From: Bacteroidales bacterium
GTDB taxonomy: Bacteria > Bacteroidota > Bacteroidia > Bacteroidales > UBA932
Assembly: GCA_020026275.1 (NCBI GenBank)
Contig: JAHHQQ010000005.1
Location: forward strand, 40,906-104,905
Direction of reading: 5' to 3'
Length of the DNA stretch: 64,000 bases
Each line of letters begins with the position of its first letter. Positions within the stretch are counted from its first letter, which is position 1. The notes beneath the pieces were generated by a model that made no database searches, had not been told where the DNA came from, and saw nothing but the letters and a program-made list of their open reading frames with translations. The position numbers and the translations under genes are program-made. Below are positions 8,008 to 16,544 of this stretch, one piece after another.

Positions 8008-8044
8008 AAATTCCCAGAAAGCTTGACTTTCTGGGAATTTTTGT
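8008..8044. terminator. Shared bidirectional terminator lysA / sulP
   Basis: A perfect 14-base stem (8008-8021 with 8027-8040) and a 5-base loop, flanked by A-runs on one side and T-runs on the other, lies between the converging lysA and sulP genes. Confidence 0.85.
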
Positions 8045-8071
8045 TTGCAGTACAGGCTCGGAAGCCTCTGA

Positions 8072-9817
8072 TTATTTTTCAATTTTTTTGTTCGCGGTTT
8101 TTTTGTTGGCCATGGCTTCATCTGCAATCTTGTTGGCGGCATCAAGGGCCGGCACGATGTAGTCGTAGATGTTTTCCAACCCAAGTTCCTTGTCTACGTC
8201 AAATTTCTCAAGAGTCTGCATGACACGAGGCTGGACACCGGAAAGAATGACCTTGACACTACGTTCGCGAGCCATGTCAATCAGGTTGCGGAGATTCTTG
8301 ACTCCTGTGGAATCAATGAAGGGGACTTTTCTCATTCGGATAATCCTGACGTAGGTCTTGTTTTTCTTCAGGTTTTCGAATTCTTCTCCTCTGGAGGCCA
8401 AGCCGAAGAAATATGGACCGTTGATTTCATAGACTTCCACTCCTTTGTGGATATCCAGTGCTTCTGTATCGTCTGGCCGGACAATGTCATCATCGGCCTG
8501 AGAGTTGATGGAATCTTGGTCGAGCACTTCGATGCTGGAAGTTTGCATCATTCGTCTTACAAAGAGGACGATGGCCAAAATGACTCCGACTTCGATAGCG
8601 ACGGTCAAATCTACGATTACGGTCAATAGGAAGGTGATGATGAGGACAGCAATGTCTGATTTCTCTCCTTTCAGGAGATATTTGAAAGTATGCCATTCAC
8701 TCATATTGTAGGCTACGACAACCAAAATGGCTGCAAGACAGGAAAGGGGAATATAGACAGCGTAAGGCATGAGGAACAGGTAGATGAGCAGCAGTACGAC
8801 GGCGTGAATAATTCCGGCGACGGAAGTTCTGGCCCCGTTGTTGATGCTGGCCATCGTTCTGGCAAGTGCTCCAGTAGCTGGAATACCCCCGAAAAGCGGT
8901 GTGATTACGTTGGCGATACCTTGACCGATGAGCTCAGTGTTGGAATCATGCTGCTTGCCGGTCACACCATCTGCAACCATGGCGGCCATGAGAGATTCAA
9001 TGGCGCAGAGGATGGCTATGGTGAAGGCTGGTGAAACCAAGTTCTTTATGTCGTTGAAACCGATGTTTGGAATGACGGGCTTGGGCAATGGAAGACCTTG
9101 AGCCAGTTCTGGAAATTTGGAACCGATGGTGGCGAACTCCAGACCTGCCAAGTTGTCAAGCAGCAGAGAGAGGCCGGTGCCGAGCAGCAACGCAATGAGG
9201 GAGCCAGGAACTTTCTTGGAACCAAAGCGGTTCCAGAGTATAATGGTGAGAAGGCAGATGGTGCTCAAAGCGGTTTCCAGCCAGTTGATGCTGCCAAGAT
9301 TCTGGAAATAGCAAAGCCATTCCGGGATGAAGCCGGCAGGGACTGCCAGATCAGTCATGCCGAAGAAATCCTTCATCTGGGTGGAGAAGATGGTCAGGGC
9401 GATACCGCTGGTAAAACCTACTACGATAGGGTAGGGGATGAAGCGGAAGATGGCTCCCATCTTGCAGACTCCCATGACAATCAGAATGATGCCTGCCAAA
9501 ATAGTGGCAATGGTCAATCCCATCATGCCATATTGGGCAATGATGCCGGCGATGATGACAATAAAGGCTCCGGTCGGGCCACCGATCAGGAAACGAGAAC
9601 CTCCGAAAATGGAGACGAGAAAACCTGCAACGATAGCAGTGATAAGACCTTGCTGAGGACTTACTCCACTGGCAATGCCAAAGGCGATGGCCAATGGAAG
9701 CGCGATGATGCCGACGATGATACCTGCAATGAGGTCGGAAATGAATCTGTCTTTACTGTAGCGTCCTTTCTGGAAAAGATGAAAGAACTTTGGATTGAAA
9801 ACTTTTTGTTCTGCCAT
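8072..9817 (-). CDS. SulP-family anion transporter with STAS domain
   Basis: 581 residues. An inner-membrane SLC26/SulP transporter, with roughly 10-14 hydrophobic helices (residues ~25-430) followed by a C-terminal STAS domain (~455-570). The signature SLMAAMVADGVTGKQHDSNTEL and GGIPATGALARTMASINNGA are typical of the family's transport domain. The STAS part contains PFIDSTGVKNLRNL. Members carry sulfate, bicarbonate or dicarboxylates; the substrate cannot be told from sequence, and no sulfate-assimilation genes are nearby. The extreme C-terminus is lysine/asparagine-rich. Confidence 0.88.
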   Translation of the reverse strand: MAEQKVFNPKFFHLFQKGRYSKDRFISDLIAGIIVGIIALPLAIAFGIASGVSPQQGLITAIVAGFLVSIFGGSRFLIGGPTGAFIVIIAGIIAQYGMMGLTIATILAGIILIVMGVCKMGAIFRFIPYPIVVGFTSGIALTIFSTQMKDFFGMTDLAVPAGFIPEWLCYFQNLGSINWLETALSTICLLTIILWNRFGSKKVPGSLIALLLGTGLSLLLDNLAGLEFATIGSKFPELAQGLPLPKPVIPNIGFNDIKNLVSPAFTIAILCAIESLMAAMVADGVTGKQHDSNTELIGQGIANVITPLFGGIPATGALARTMASINNGARTSVAGIIHAVVLLLIYLFLMPYAVYIPLSCLAAILVVVAYNMSEWHTFKYLLKGEKSDIAVLIITFLLTVIVDLTVAIEVGVILAIVLFVRRMMQTSSIEVLDQDSINSQADDDIVRPDDTEALDIHKGVEVYEINGPYFFGLASRGEEFENLKKNKTYVRIIRMRKVPFIDSTGVKNLRNLIDMARERSVKVILSGVQPRVMQTLEKFDVDKELGLENIYDYIVPALDAANKIADEAMANKKTANKKIEK

Positions 9818-9919
9818 AGGGTTGAAATACCAGTTAAACGAAAACTGTACCGGACTGAAAGGTGGGTGTCAGAAATGGGTGATACCTGTCAATCGGAGGG
9901 GTACAGAAGATTAAAGTTG

Positions 9920-9951
9920 CAAAGATACTTTCATTCTTTCATAATTGCAAT
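9920..9951 (-). promoter_or_regulatory. Promoter of sulP
   Basis: On the minus strand ATTG (9948-9951), a 20-base spacer and TATCTTTG (9920-9927), giving a leader of about 100 bases to the ATG at 9817. In the rest of the 284-base gap before the esterase gene I see only a weak TATTTTTA at 10022-10029 that could serve the plus strand. Confidence 0.5.
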
Positions 9952-10101
9952 GAAATGTATTCTGGGAGGTTCGGCCACTCCTAAAATGTTAAAATCAATA
10001 GGAAACGAAGAGGGAAAATACTATTTTTACAAATTGTGGAGAAGGAATTCTATGCAATCCGGCGGAAAAACAGGTTCGTTCAATTGAGAAAAGACAAAAA
10101 G

Positions 10102-12333
10102 ATGAAAAGAGGTATAATATTGATGATGGTTTTGGCATGCTTGAGCTCCGGGAACAGCCGGGCCGACAATAAAAATGGAGAAAAAGTCAAAGTGGCTTGT
10201 ATCGGTGACAGCATTACTTATGGTTTCGGTATAGAAGACAGAGAACATTGCTCTTATCCTGCCCAGTTGCAGAAAAGGCTGGGAGACGGCTATCAGGTGG
10301 CCAATTTTGGCAAATCCAATATGGGGTTGCTCTTCAATGGCCCGCTTCCTTATGTCAAGGAGCCGGAATATCAGGCGGCATTGGATTTCAAACCTGATAT
10401 TGCTGTTATCCATTTGGGAGTCAATGATGTGGATTTCCGCAGCTGGCCTTGTCATCGGGACGAATTCATTCCGAATTATCTGGAACTGATCGGAAACCTC
10501 CGGCGGGCCAATCCGGCATGTCGTATCTTGGTGGCTAGACTTACTCCGATTGGAGCACAGAACCGTCGGTTCGAGACTGGTTCACGGGACTGGCTTGCCG
10601 AAATTCAGCATGCCGTAGAAATTGTTGCAAAAGTGGCTGATGTCCAGTTGGTTGATTTCCGGGAACCAATCTATCAATATCCTGCCTTGATGCCTGACCA
10701 GCTTCATCCCAGCGCCGAAGGATATGGTATTCTGGCCAAGACTGTCTATGAAGGTATTACTGGCGACTTCGGCGGTTTGCAGATGGCCCCTGTCTATTCG
10801 TCCGATATGGTGCTTCAGCATGGACAGAAGTGGTCCGTTCGTGGAATTGCAGATGCCGGGGAGAAGATCCGCCTGAGTTTGAAGGTGACTGGAAAGGTCG
10901 GAGGTGCAAAGATTCGTCAGGATCGGATTGTGCTGTCCTCGGGAGCCCTGCTGGCTACCGGAAAGGGGGGCGATCAGGAGGGACAGGCCGTTGCCGGGCA
11001 GGATGGCCGCTGGGCTGTTGAACTGGAGCCGCTTCGCGCCGGTGAGGTCTATCGGATGACGGTAGTGTCCAAGGACCGTTCCTATGTTTATGAAAATGTC
11101 GCTGCTGGTGAGGTGTGGTTGTGCTCTGGTCAGAGCAATATGCAGTTTCGGCTGAATGAGGCTTGCACTGCAGCCGAAGATATTCCTTTGGCGGAAAATG
11201 CTCTTCTTCGTCTGTATGACATGAAGCCTTGTTCTGGCGTCTTGGAAGCGGAGTGGTCGGAAGAGACGTTGGATCGGGTCAATCATAACCTCTATTTCGC
11301 TCCTGCCCGCTGGAAGGCGTGTCATAGCGGAAATGCGGCCTGGTTCTCAGCCGTAGGCTATTATTTCGGGAAGATGCTCCAGGAGAATCTGGAGATTCCG
11401 GTGGGTCTCATCTGCAATGCTATTGGAGGTACTACGACCGAATCTTGGGTAGATCGAGGTTCACTGGAGTTCCATTTCCCAGGTATTTTGATGGATTGGT
11501 GGGAAAATGAGTATGTTTATGACTTTATCCGTAATCAGGCTAGAAAAAATTGCCAGAAGGCAGGAACACTGTGCCAGCGCCATCCTTATCAGCCGTACTA
11601 TTCGTATGATGCAGGTATCCGTCCTATTCGTGATTTCGCTATCCGGGGTGTTATCTGGTATCAAGGGGAATCCAATGTGAAGAATTATCTGACACATGAG
11701 AAATTATTCCATCTTTTGGTGGAAGGCTGGAGAAGAGATTTTTCCAATCCAAAAATGCCTTTTTATTTTGTCCAGCTTTCGGGTATGGATCGTCCGGCCT
11801 GGCCTTGGTTCCGGGACAGTCAGCGTCGTCTGGCGGAGGAGATGGAATACGTGGGGATGGCCGTTTCTTCCGATTATGGGGATTCCCTAGATGTCCATCC
11901 GAAAAACAAGCGTCCGATCGGACAACGTCTGGCCCGTCTTGCTTTGAACAAGACGTATGGTCTGGAAAAGGTAGTTCCTTGCGGCCCGATGTTCTCGGGA
12001 GTATGTTTTGAGAAGGGACAGGCCTATGTGTCCTTTCAATACGGAGAAGGGATGAAGTCTTCTGACGGCAAGGCAATTTCTGGTTTTGAAGTGGCAGGTG
12101 AAGATGAGATCTTCTATCCGGCGCATGCAGAGGTGGTTGCGCAGAAAGAACGATCGGGCGTTGCCACAGACATGAACATTTCCCGTCAGATGAGAGTGTG
12201 GAGCGAAAAGGTGGAGCGGCCGGTTTTGGTCCGTTATGCGTGGCAACCGTTTACCCGGGCCAATCTGGTCAATGGGGAAGGTTTGCCTGCATCGACTTTC
12301 AGCAGTTGTCGGCAAGGGGAAAATGAATTGTAA
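10102..12333 (+). CDS. Two-domain secreted esterase: SGNH/GDSL plus sialate O-acetylesterase
   Basis: 743 residues. After a signal peptide (MKRGIILMMVLACLSS; a lipobox-like VLAC is also possible) there are two esterase modules. The first is SGNH/GDSL: IGDSITYG with the Ser, HLGVND with the Asn, and DQLHPSAEGY with Asp/His. The second is the SASA type: WLCSGQSNMQF with Ser, IWYQGES, and DVHPKNKRP with Asp/His. Both triads look intact. SASA domains remove O-acetyl groups from sialic acid so that sialidase can act; the SGNH module may attack other positions or acyl groups. The start at 10102 is chosen because it begins the signal peptide. Sialidase follows 77 bases later, very likely in the same transcript. 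Confidence 0.85.
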   Translation: MKRGIILMMVLACLSSGNSRADNKNGEKVKVACIGDSITYGFGIEDREHCSYPAQLQKRLGDGYQVANFGKSNMGLLFNGPLPYVKEPEYQAALDFKPDIAVIHLGVNDVDFRSWPCHRDEFIPNYLELIGNLRRANPACRILVARLTPIGAQNRRFETGSRDWLAEIQHAVEIVAKVADVQLVDFREPIYQYPALMPDQLHPSAEGYGILAKTVYEGITGDFGGLQMAPVYSSDMVLQHGQKWSVRGIADAGEKIRLSLKVTGKVGGAKIRQDRIVLSSGALLATGKGGDQEGQAVAGQDGRWAVELEPLRAGEVYRMTVVSKDRSYVYENVAAGEVWLCSGQSNMQFRLNEACTAAEDIPLAENALLRLYDMKPCSGVLEAEWSEETLDRVNHNLYFAPARWKACHSGNAAWFSAVGYYFGKMLQENLEIPVGLICNAIGGTTTESWVDRGSLEFHFPGILMDWWENEYVYDFIRNQARKNCQKAGTLCQRHPYQPYYSYDAGIRPIRDFAIRGVIWYQGESNVKNYLTHEKLFHLLVEGWRRDFSNPKMPFYFVQLSGMDRPAWPWFRDSQRRLAEEMEYVGMAVSSDYGDSLDVHPKNKRPIGQRLARLALNKTYGLEKVVPCGPMFSGVCFEKGQAYVSFQYGEGMKSSDGKAISGFEVAGEDEIFYPAHAEVVAQKERSGVATDMNISRQMRVWSEKVERPVLVRYAWQPFTRANLVNGEGLPASTFSSCRQGENEL

Positions 12334-12410
12334 TGACTTTGTGTTGATTTTGGATTCTGGCTAGACAGAAGTCGCTTTGTTGTATGGTGGACTTCAGTTT
12401 GATTTAATAT

Positions 12411-14051
12411 ATGATGACTATGCGAAGATATTTTATGCTCATTGCATTGCTGGTTATGGGAGGACTGGCGCTCCCTTCTTCTTGGGCACAGACCGCTGGA
12501 ACGATCCAGGAGTTTGTCCCGATTTCTCCGAAACAGCCGGACCGGAATCCGGAATTGACTTATTCCGTCACTTTCCTGTCTGCGGATGCCGAATTGTCTG
12601 CTGCGGTGGGAGAAGGTGTCCGGAAAAGGGTAAAGGAGAGGGGATGGTCTATTGTGGTGGAACCGGATGTGGCTTTTTATCCTGATGTGGTGTTTGTCAT
12701 GGATAGTGACGATTCTTTTTTATTGGCTCCGCAATGTCGGGATGCCTATGTCGTGCAGCTTCGTTTTCCCGGACAGGTTCGCATAGATTGCAATGAAGTG
12801 ATTCGTGTGAAGAATGCGGAGGAGGCGGTGACCAAGGTGCTGGAGTTTGTGGAACGCTTTTATTATTCGGGACAGCGTCCGGTCTATTCGACGGTGTTCA
12901 CTGCCGGAGAAGATGGGTACAGCCATTTCCGTATTCCCTCTGTGCTGGCTTTGGACAATGGCCGTATTCTGGCGTTTGCAGAAGCACGTGGCGTCAGCAA
13001 GACCGATTGCGCTGAAAATGATCTGGTCTTGAAGTATAGTGATGATGAGGGCCGCACTTGGAGTCCGCTGGTCATGGTCGCTGACGGTGGGGAGTCCAGT
13101 TACAACAACCCGACTTCCGTCTATGTGAAGGAAAAAGGCCGTATTCTGGTCTTGTTCCAGGAATATCCTCCGAAATTGTACGAGGGGTCTGTCCAGGCCG
13201 GAATGGAAGGTGAGGGAATAACCCGCTGTCATATAGTCTATAGCGATGATGCCGGATTGACCTGGTCCCGTCCGAGAGAAATCACCCGGCAGGTGAAATT
13301 GCCGGAGGCCGCTGCCTATGCGAGTGGGCCGGGCGCAGCGGTTCGGGTGGTGTCCGGACCGGATAAGGGCCGTATTCTCGTTCCGGCCAATGTGGCAGGA
13401 GGAGACAGGGGATGGTTCAACTATCTGTTCGCTTCTGACGATGCCGGAGAATCTTGGTTTATTCTTCCGGGCAATTCTGCCTATGGCACCAATGAGAGTC
13501 AAATTGTGCAGACAGGGGAGACTGAGTTTGTTGTAAATGCCCGCAGCCATCGTTTCCAGGGGGAAGATCGGGAGGAGCCAGAGGGTTGGAATCCTTGGCG
13601 TTTCGGCGCTTTGACCCGTTGCCGGACAATGATTCCTGTCACCATTGTTGGAAAATCCTCTACTTGGCACGGTACCCAAATGCGATATGACCTTCCAGAC
13701 CCGATTTGTCAGGGGGCGATTTTCCGTTATAGCGGTCTGGTCAAGAAAGAGAAATCGCGTCTTCTGTTTGTCAATTCAGCCAACGACTTGTCTGTCTGCG
13801 TTCCGGAGAACTTCACTTGGACTTCTCCAATGCGTGCCAATGGCATGGTTCGCCTCAGCTACGACGAAGGCCAGAGCTGGTCGCATTCTCGCCGAATCTA
13901 CGGCAACCGTTTCACCGAGTTCCAGTATTCTGTACTGACCCGCACCCGCTCCGGCAAGGTGGCCTGTCTTTTCGAGGCCTATCCTCAAATCAAGCTGGCG
14001 GTGTTCGACCTGGAATGGCTGACCGGTGGTCAGGACAAAGGCAAGAGATAA
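12411..14051 (+). CDS. nanH: Sialidase (exo-alpha-sialidase, GH33)
   Basis: 546 residues, exported (signal peptide ending near SSWAQ). The catalytic propeller starts at ~165 with the FRIP motif (R174), and NDLV follows KTDC, where the acid/base Asp lies. Four Asp-boxes are visible: SDDEGRTW, SDDAGLTW, SDDAGESW and SYDEGQSW. RSHRF and LTRTRSGK supply further Arg positions, and FQYSVL holds the nucleophilic Tyr. It cleaves terminal sialic acid from host glycans. Residues ~28-155 form an extra N-terminal domain with no carbohydrate-binding signature I recognise. Two ATGs are adjacent at 12411/12414. No nanA/nanE or transporter genes follow. Confidence 0.9.
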   Translation: MMTMRRYFMLIALLVMGGLALPSSWAQTAGTIQEFVPISPKQPDRNPELTYSVTFLSADAELSAAVGEGVRKRVKERGWSIVVEPDVAFYPDVVFVMDSDDSFLLAPQCRDAYVVQLRFPGQVRIDCNEVIRVKNAEEAVTKVLEFVERFYYSGQRPVYSTVFTAGEDGYSHFRIPSVLALDNGRILAFAEARGVSKTDCAENDLVLKYSDDEGRTWSPLVMVADGGESSYNNPTSVYVKEKGRILVLFQEYPPKLYEGSVQAGMEGEGITRCHIVYSDDAGLTWSRPREITRQVKLPEAAAYASGPGAAVRVVSGPDKGRILVPANVAGGDRGWFNYLFASDDAGESWFILPGNSAYGTNESQIVQTGETEFVVNARSHRFQGEDREEPEGWNPWRFGALTRCRTMIPVTIVGKSSTWHGTQMRYDLPDPICQGAIFRYSGLVKKEKSRLLFVNSANDLSVCVPENFTWTSPMRANGMVRLSYDEGQSWSHSRRIYGNRFTEFQYSVLTRTRSGKVACLFEAYPQIKLAVFDLEWLTGGQDKGKR

Positions 14052-14077
14052 TTCCTGCCGTTTGTCCGCAGATAAAT

Positions 14078-14111
14078 AAAAGGCCTTCAGAATTCTCTGA
14101 GGCCCTTTTTA
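14078..14111 (+). terminator. Terminator of the esterase-sialidase unit
   Basis: Stem AGGCCT-TCAGA with TCTGA-GGCC (one bulged base), followed by CCTTTTT, 27 bases after the sialidase stop. Confidence 0.75.
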
Positions 14112-14181
14112 GATTTGACTCAATTTGACGAGGTGTCAATAATTTATTAACATTGCAGTTTGAAAGGATAGAAACTCGTGT

Positions 14182-14859
14182 ATGACAAATAATCATTCAA
14201 TGAATATGAGAATTAAAGCGGCTTTGTTTGATATGGATGGTGTGCTGGTGGACAATGCCCACATGCATGTGAAATCGTTTGAGGTGATGTATGACCGTTT
14301 TCAGGTGCCGGATGCGGAAAGGAAAAATGTCATGGATTTCATGGGATGCGGTCTGGCGGAGGTGTTGAACAGCATGTTTTCTCCGGAGGTCATTGAGGAA
14401 AAAGGATTCGATTTCCTTTGCTATGAGAAGGAAAGGATCTATCGTGAGATTTATGCTCCGACGATCCATCCGATAGAGGGATTGGTCGAACTGCTCCAGA
14501 AATTGAAGAAGGAGGGGGTAAAATGTGCGGTCGGTTCTTCCGGTTGCATTGAAAATGTCCGTTTCGTTCTCGAAAAATGTCAAATTGCCGAGTGCTTCGA
14601 TGCTGTCGTTTCGGGAGATCAGGTGAGCCGTTGCAAACCCGATCCTGAAATCTATCAGGTGGCGGCCCAGAAACTGGGCGTCGCACCGGCGGACTGTCTG
14701 GTCTTTGAAGATGCGATGGTCGGAATCGAATCGGCTCATCGTGCCGGAGTGGAGCACGTCATTGCGCTCACCACTTCTTTCTCCATTCCGGAGCTGGAAG
14801 CGGTGCATCCGGAACATATCGTCCGTGATTTCACTGAAATATGTGATGATATGCTGTAA
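14182..14859 (+). CDS. HAD-family sugar phosphatase / beta-phosphoglucomutase-like
   Basis: 225 residues, cytoplasmic. HAD motif I is FDMDGVLVDN (nucleophile and acid/base Asp), motif II VGSSG, motif III Lys in CKPDPEIY and motif IV FEDAMVGIESA. A helical cap between motifs I and II makes it a C1-type HAD of the beta-phosphoglucomutase/phosphatase group. The substrate is probably a phosphorylated sugar or small metabolite, but cannot be fixed. In-frame ATGs at 14200 and 14206 could be the real start, since the first residues (MTNNHS) are not conserved-looking. It lies downstream of the sialidase but behind a terminator, so co-transcription is doubtful. Confidence 0.85.
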   Translation: MTNNHSMNMRIKAALFDMDGVLVDNAHMHVKSFEVMYDRFQVPDAERKNVMDFMGCGLAEVLNSMFSPEVIEEKGFDFLCYEKERIYREIYAPTIHPIEGLVELLQKLKKEGVKCAVGSSGCIENVRFVLEKCQIAECFDAVVSGDQVSRCKPDPEIYQVAAQKLGVAPADCLVFEDAMVGIESAHRAGVEHVIALTTSFSIPELEAVHPEHIVRDFTEICDDML

Positions 14860-14861
14860 GG

Positions 14862-14905
14862 ACAGAAAAGGACAGACTCATTTTCATGAATCTGTCCTTT
14901 TCTGT
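14862..14905. terminator. Shared bidirectional terminator HAD gene / sodB
   Basis: A perfect 15-base stem (14862-14876 with 14891-14905), 14-base loop, lies between converging genes. The stem itself contains the A- and T-rich tracts. Confidence 0.75.
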
Positions 14906-14919
14906 ATCTGAATGAGTTG

Positions 14920-15498
14920 CTAGAATCTCTCCTCGATGGTGGCCCAATCCAGGATTTTCCACCAGGAAGCCATTGCATCCGGACGACGGTTGCGGAAGTC
15001 GATGTAGTAGGCGTGCTCCCAGACATCAAAGCAGAGGATAGGCTCCAGACCTTTGGTCATCGGGTTGCCGGCATTGGACTCGGTGTCAATGACCAGCTGG
15101 CCGTCCTTGTTTTTGCAGAGCCATGCCCAACCGGAACCGAACTGGCCCACAGCGGCGGCGGCAAATTTCTTCTGGAATTCTTCTACTGAACCGAAAGCAT
15201 GGAGGAGAGCTTCAGCGAGCGCACCTTCCGGAGCTGCTTTTGGAGTAGCGGAGAACTGGTCAAAGAAGAATTCATGATTCCATGCCTGCGCTGCATTGTT
15301 GAAGATGCCTCCTTGGGCATGGAGGATAATTTCTTTGAGTGGACGGTTCTCGAACTCGGTTCCCTCGACTAGTTCATTTAATTTGTTGACATATCCTGCA
15401 TAGTGTTTGTCATGATGGAACTCGAGTGTCTCCGCAGACATGGCAGGAGCGAGAGCATTGTTGGTATAAGGAAGTTCCTTGACTGTGAATTTTGACAT
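14920..15498 (-). CDS. sodB: Superoxide dismutase, Fe/Mn type
   Basis: 192 residues, cytoplasmic; converts superoxide to H2O2 and O2. Metal ligands appear in EFHHDKHYAGY, AAQAWNHEFFF, and the signature DVWEHAYYIDFRNRRPDAM (Asp and His). The Gln in AAQAWNH is at the position typical of Fe-SODs; Bacteroides enzymes of this type are cambialistic, so both metals are possible. The gene starts six bases after the rubredoxin stop, so the two are one operon, which fits an oxygen-defence role in an anaerobe. Confidence 0.95.
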   Translation of the reverse strand: MSKFTVKELPYTNNALAPAMSAETLEFHHDKHYAGYVNKLNELVEGTEFENRPLKEIILHAQGGIFNNAAQAWNHEFFFDQFSATPKAAPEGALAEALLHAFGSVEEFQKKFAAAAVGQFGSGWAWLCKNKDGQLVIDTESNAGNPMTKGLEPILCFDVWEHAYYIDFRNRRPDAMASWWKILDWATIEERF

Positions 15499-15504
15499 GG
15501 CATT

Positions 15505-15666
15505 CTATTCTACGGGTTCAAACACTTCCTTGCCTTCCATGCAAAGCGGACATTTCCAATCTTCTGGAAGTTCTTCAAATGGAGTTCCTGGTGCGATGCC
15601 GTTGTCAGGATCGCCTAAAGCCGGGTCATATTCATAACCGCAGACTGAGCATACGTATTTTTTCAT
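15505..15666 (-). CDS. rub: Rubredoxin
   Basis: 53 residues. Small electron carrier with one iron bound by four cysteines: CSVCGYEYDP near the N-terminus and CPLCMEG near the C-terminus, with the usual spacing and the GTPFEELPEDWKCP segment between. Rubredoxins in anaerobes feed electrons to rubrerythrin, superoxide reductase or oxygen-consuming flavoproteins. It is first in an operon with sodB (6-base gap), and the divergent ferritin gene makes the block an iron/oxygen-stress locus. It is complete and of normal length. Confidence 0.95.
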   Translation of the reverse strand: MKKYVCSVCGYEYDPALGDPDNGIAPGTPFEELPEDWKCPLCMEGKEVFEPVE

Positions 15667-15702
15667 GATCCTAAATTTTTAATTTGCCATTATTTTTATA
15701 GT

Positions 15703-15728
15703 TGCTCCGGGGAGCAGTTTTTTTCAAT
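15703..15728. promoter_or_regulatory. Hairpin in the rub-sodB leader
   Basis: TGCTC-CGGG-GAGCA followed on the plus strand by GTTTTTTT. On the rub-sodB transcript it lies in the leader, between the promoter and ATG. Read on the plus strand it resembles a small terminator, but no plus-strand gene ends here. Confidence 0.3.
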
Positions 15729-15754
15729 TCGGTCAATCTGTAATCGACCTTTTC

Positions 15755-15786
15755 CAAAGATAGTGTAAATTTTGAATAATTCTAAA
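15755..15786 (-). promoter_or_regulatory. Promoter of the rub-sodB operon
   Basis: TATCTTTG on the minus strand at 15755-15762 with TTTA as a weak -33 about 20 bases upstream. The leader is about 85 bases. Confidence 0.5.
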
Positions 15787-15800
15787 TTGAAATGTAAAAT

Positions 15801-15835
15801 TTTGTTTCATTTTACCGAAAAAAGTGCCATATTTG
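15801..15835 (+). promoter_or_regulatory. Candidate promoter of ferritin
   Basis: TTTG at 15801-15804 and CATATTTG (one mismatch to TAnnTTTG) at 15828-15835; the 23-base spacer is longer than usual. Confidence 0.3.
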
Positions 15836-15857
15836 GTATGCAAAATAATGTTATACT

Positions 15858-16376
15858 ATGTTAAGTCAAAAATTACACGATGCTATTAATGAGCAGATCA
15901 ATGCAGAATTCTGGTCTGCTTACTTGTATCTTTCGATGTCTCTTGATGCTGAGGCCAAAGGCTATAAAGGAATTGCCAACTGGTTCTATATTCAGTTCAA
16001 GGAAGAGCAGGATCATGCCCGCATTTTCATGAACCTTCTTTCTTCAAGAGATGCTGCAGTTACTCTCAAGCCGGTTGCAGAAGTCAAGACTTCATGGGAG
16101 AATCCACTCGAAATGTTCAATGATACTCTTTCTCATGAGAAAAAGGTGACTGCCATGATCAATAATCTGGCGTCCATTGCACATGAAGACAATGATTTTG
16201 CATCCAAGAATGCACTTATCTGGTTCATTGATGAGCAGGTGGAGGAAGAACAGAATGCAAGGGACATGATTCAGGCATTTGAGGCTGTGGAAGGCAATAA
16301 ATTCGGCATGTACATGCTCGACAAGGAATTGGCCGCACGTGTTTATGTGACTCCGTCTCCATTGGCTGCAAAATAA
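15858..16376 (+). CDS. ftnA: Ferritin
   Basis: 172 residues, cytoplasmic iron store that oxidises Fe(II) and holds ferric mineral in a 24-subunit shell. Ferroxidase-centre residues are visible in INEQINAEFWSAY (Glu), FKEEQDHARIF (Glu and His) and DEQVEEEQNA (Glu/Gln). Length and four-helix pattern are standard for bacterial non-haem ferritin. It is a single gene between its own promoter region and a terminator, divergent from rub-sodB. Confidence 0.95.
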   Translation: MLSQKLHDAINEQINAEFWSAYLYLSMSLDAEAKGYKGIANWFYIQFKEEQDHARIFMNLLSSRDAAVTLKPVAEVKTSWENPLEMFNDTLSHEKKVTAMINNLASIAHEDNDFASKNALIWFIDEQVEEEQNARDMIQAFEAVEGNKFGMYMLDKELAARVYVTPSPLAAK

Positions 16377-16397
16377 TTATTTTGGCAGGAACTCTGA

Positions 16398-16427
16398 AAG
16401 CCCGACATTTTTTATGCCGGGCTTTTT
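16398..16427 (+). terminator. Terminator of ferritin
   Basis: AAAGCCCGACAT pairs with ATGCCGGGCTTT (one mismatch) and is followed by a T-run. Confidence 0.75.
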
Positions 16428-16484
16428 TGACTCATAATAATTGAAGTAATTTTTATTTTGTGTGTATTTCTGATGAAATAGTCT

Positions 16485-16492
16485 TATCTTTA
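16485..16492 (+). promoter_or_regulatory. -7-like element for the POT transporter
   Basis: TATCTTTA, one mismatch; TTTG at 16457-16460 is 24 bases upstream. The leader would be about 50 bases. Confidence 0.3.
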
Positions 16493-16544
16493 AGGCTGTT
16501 GTGATTGAGAAAATCTATTTATATTAACTCTTAAAATAATACTT

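Noticed and set aside
9098..10087. A 329-codon plus-strand frame over sulP
   Set aside because: Low-complexity, hydrophilic translation opposite a clear transporter gene; no start or promoter support.
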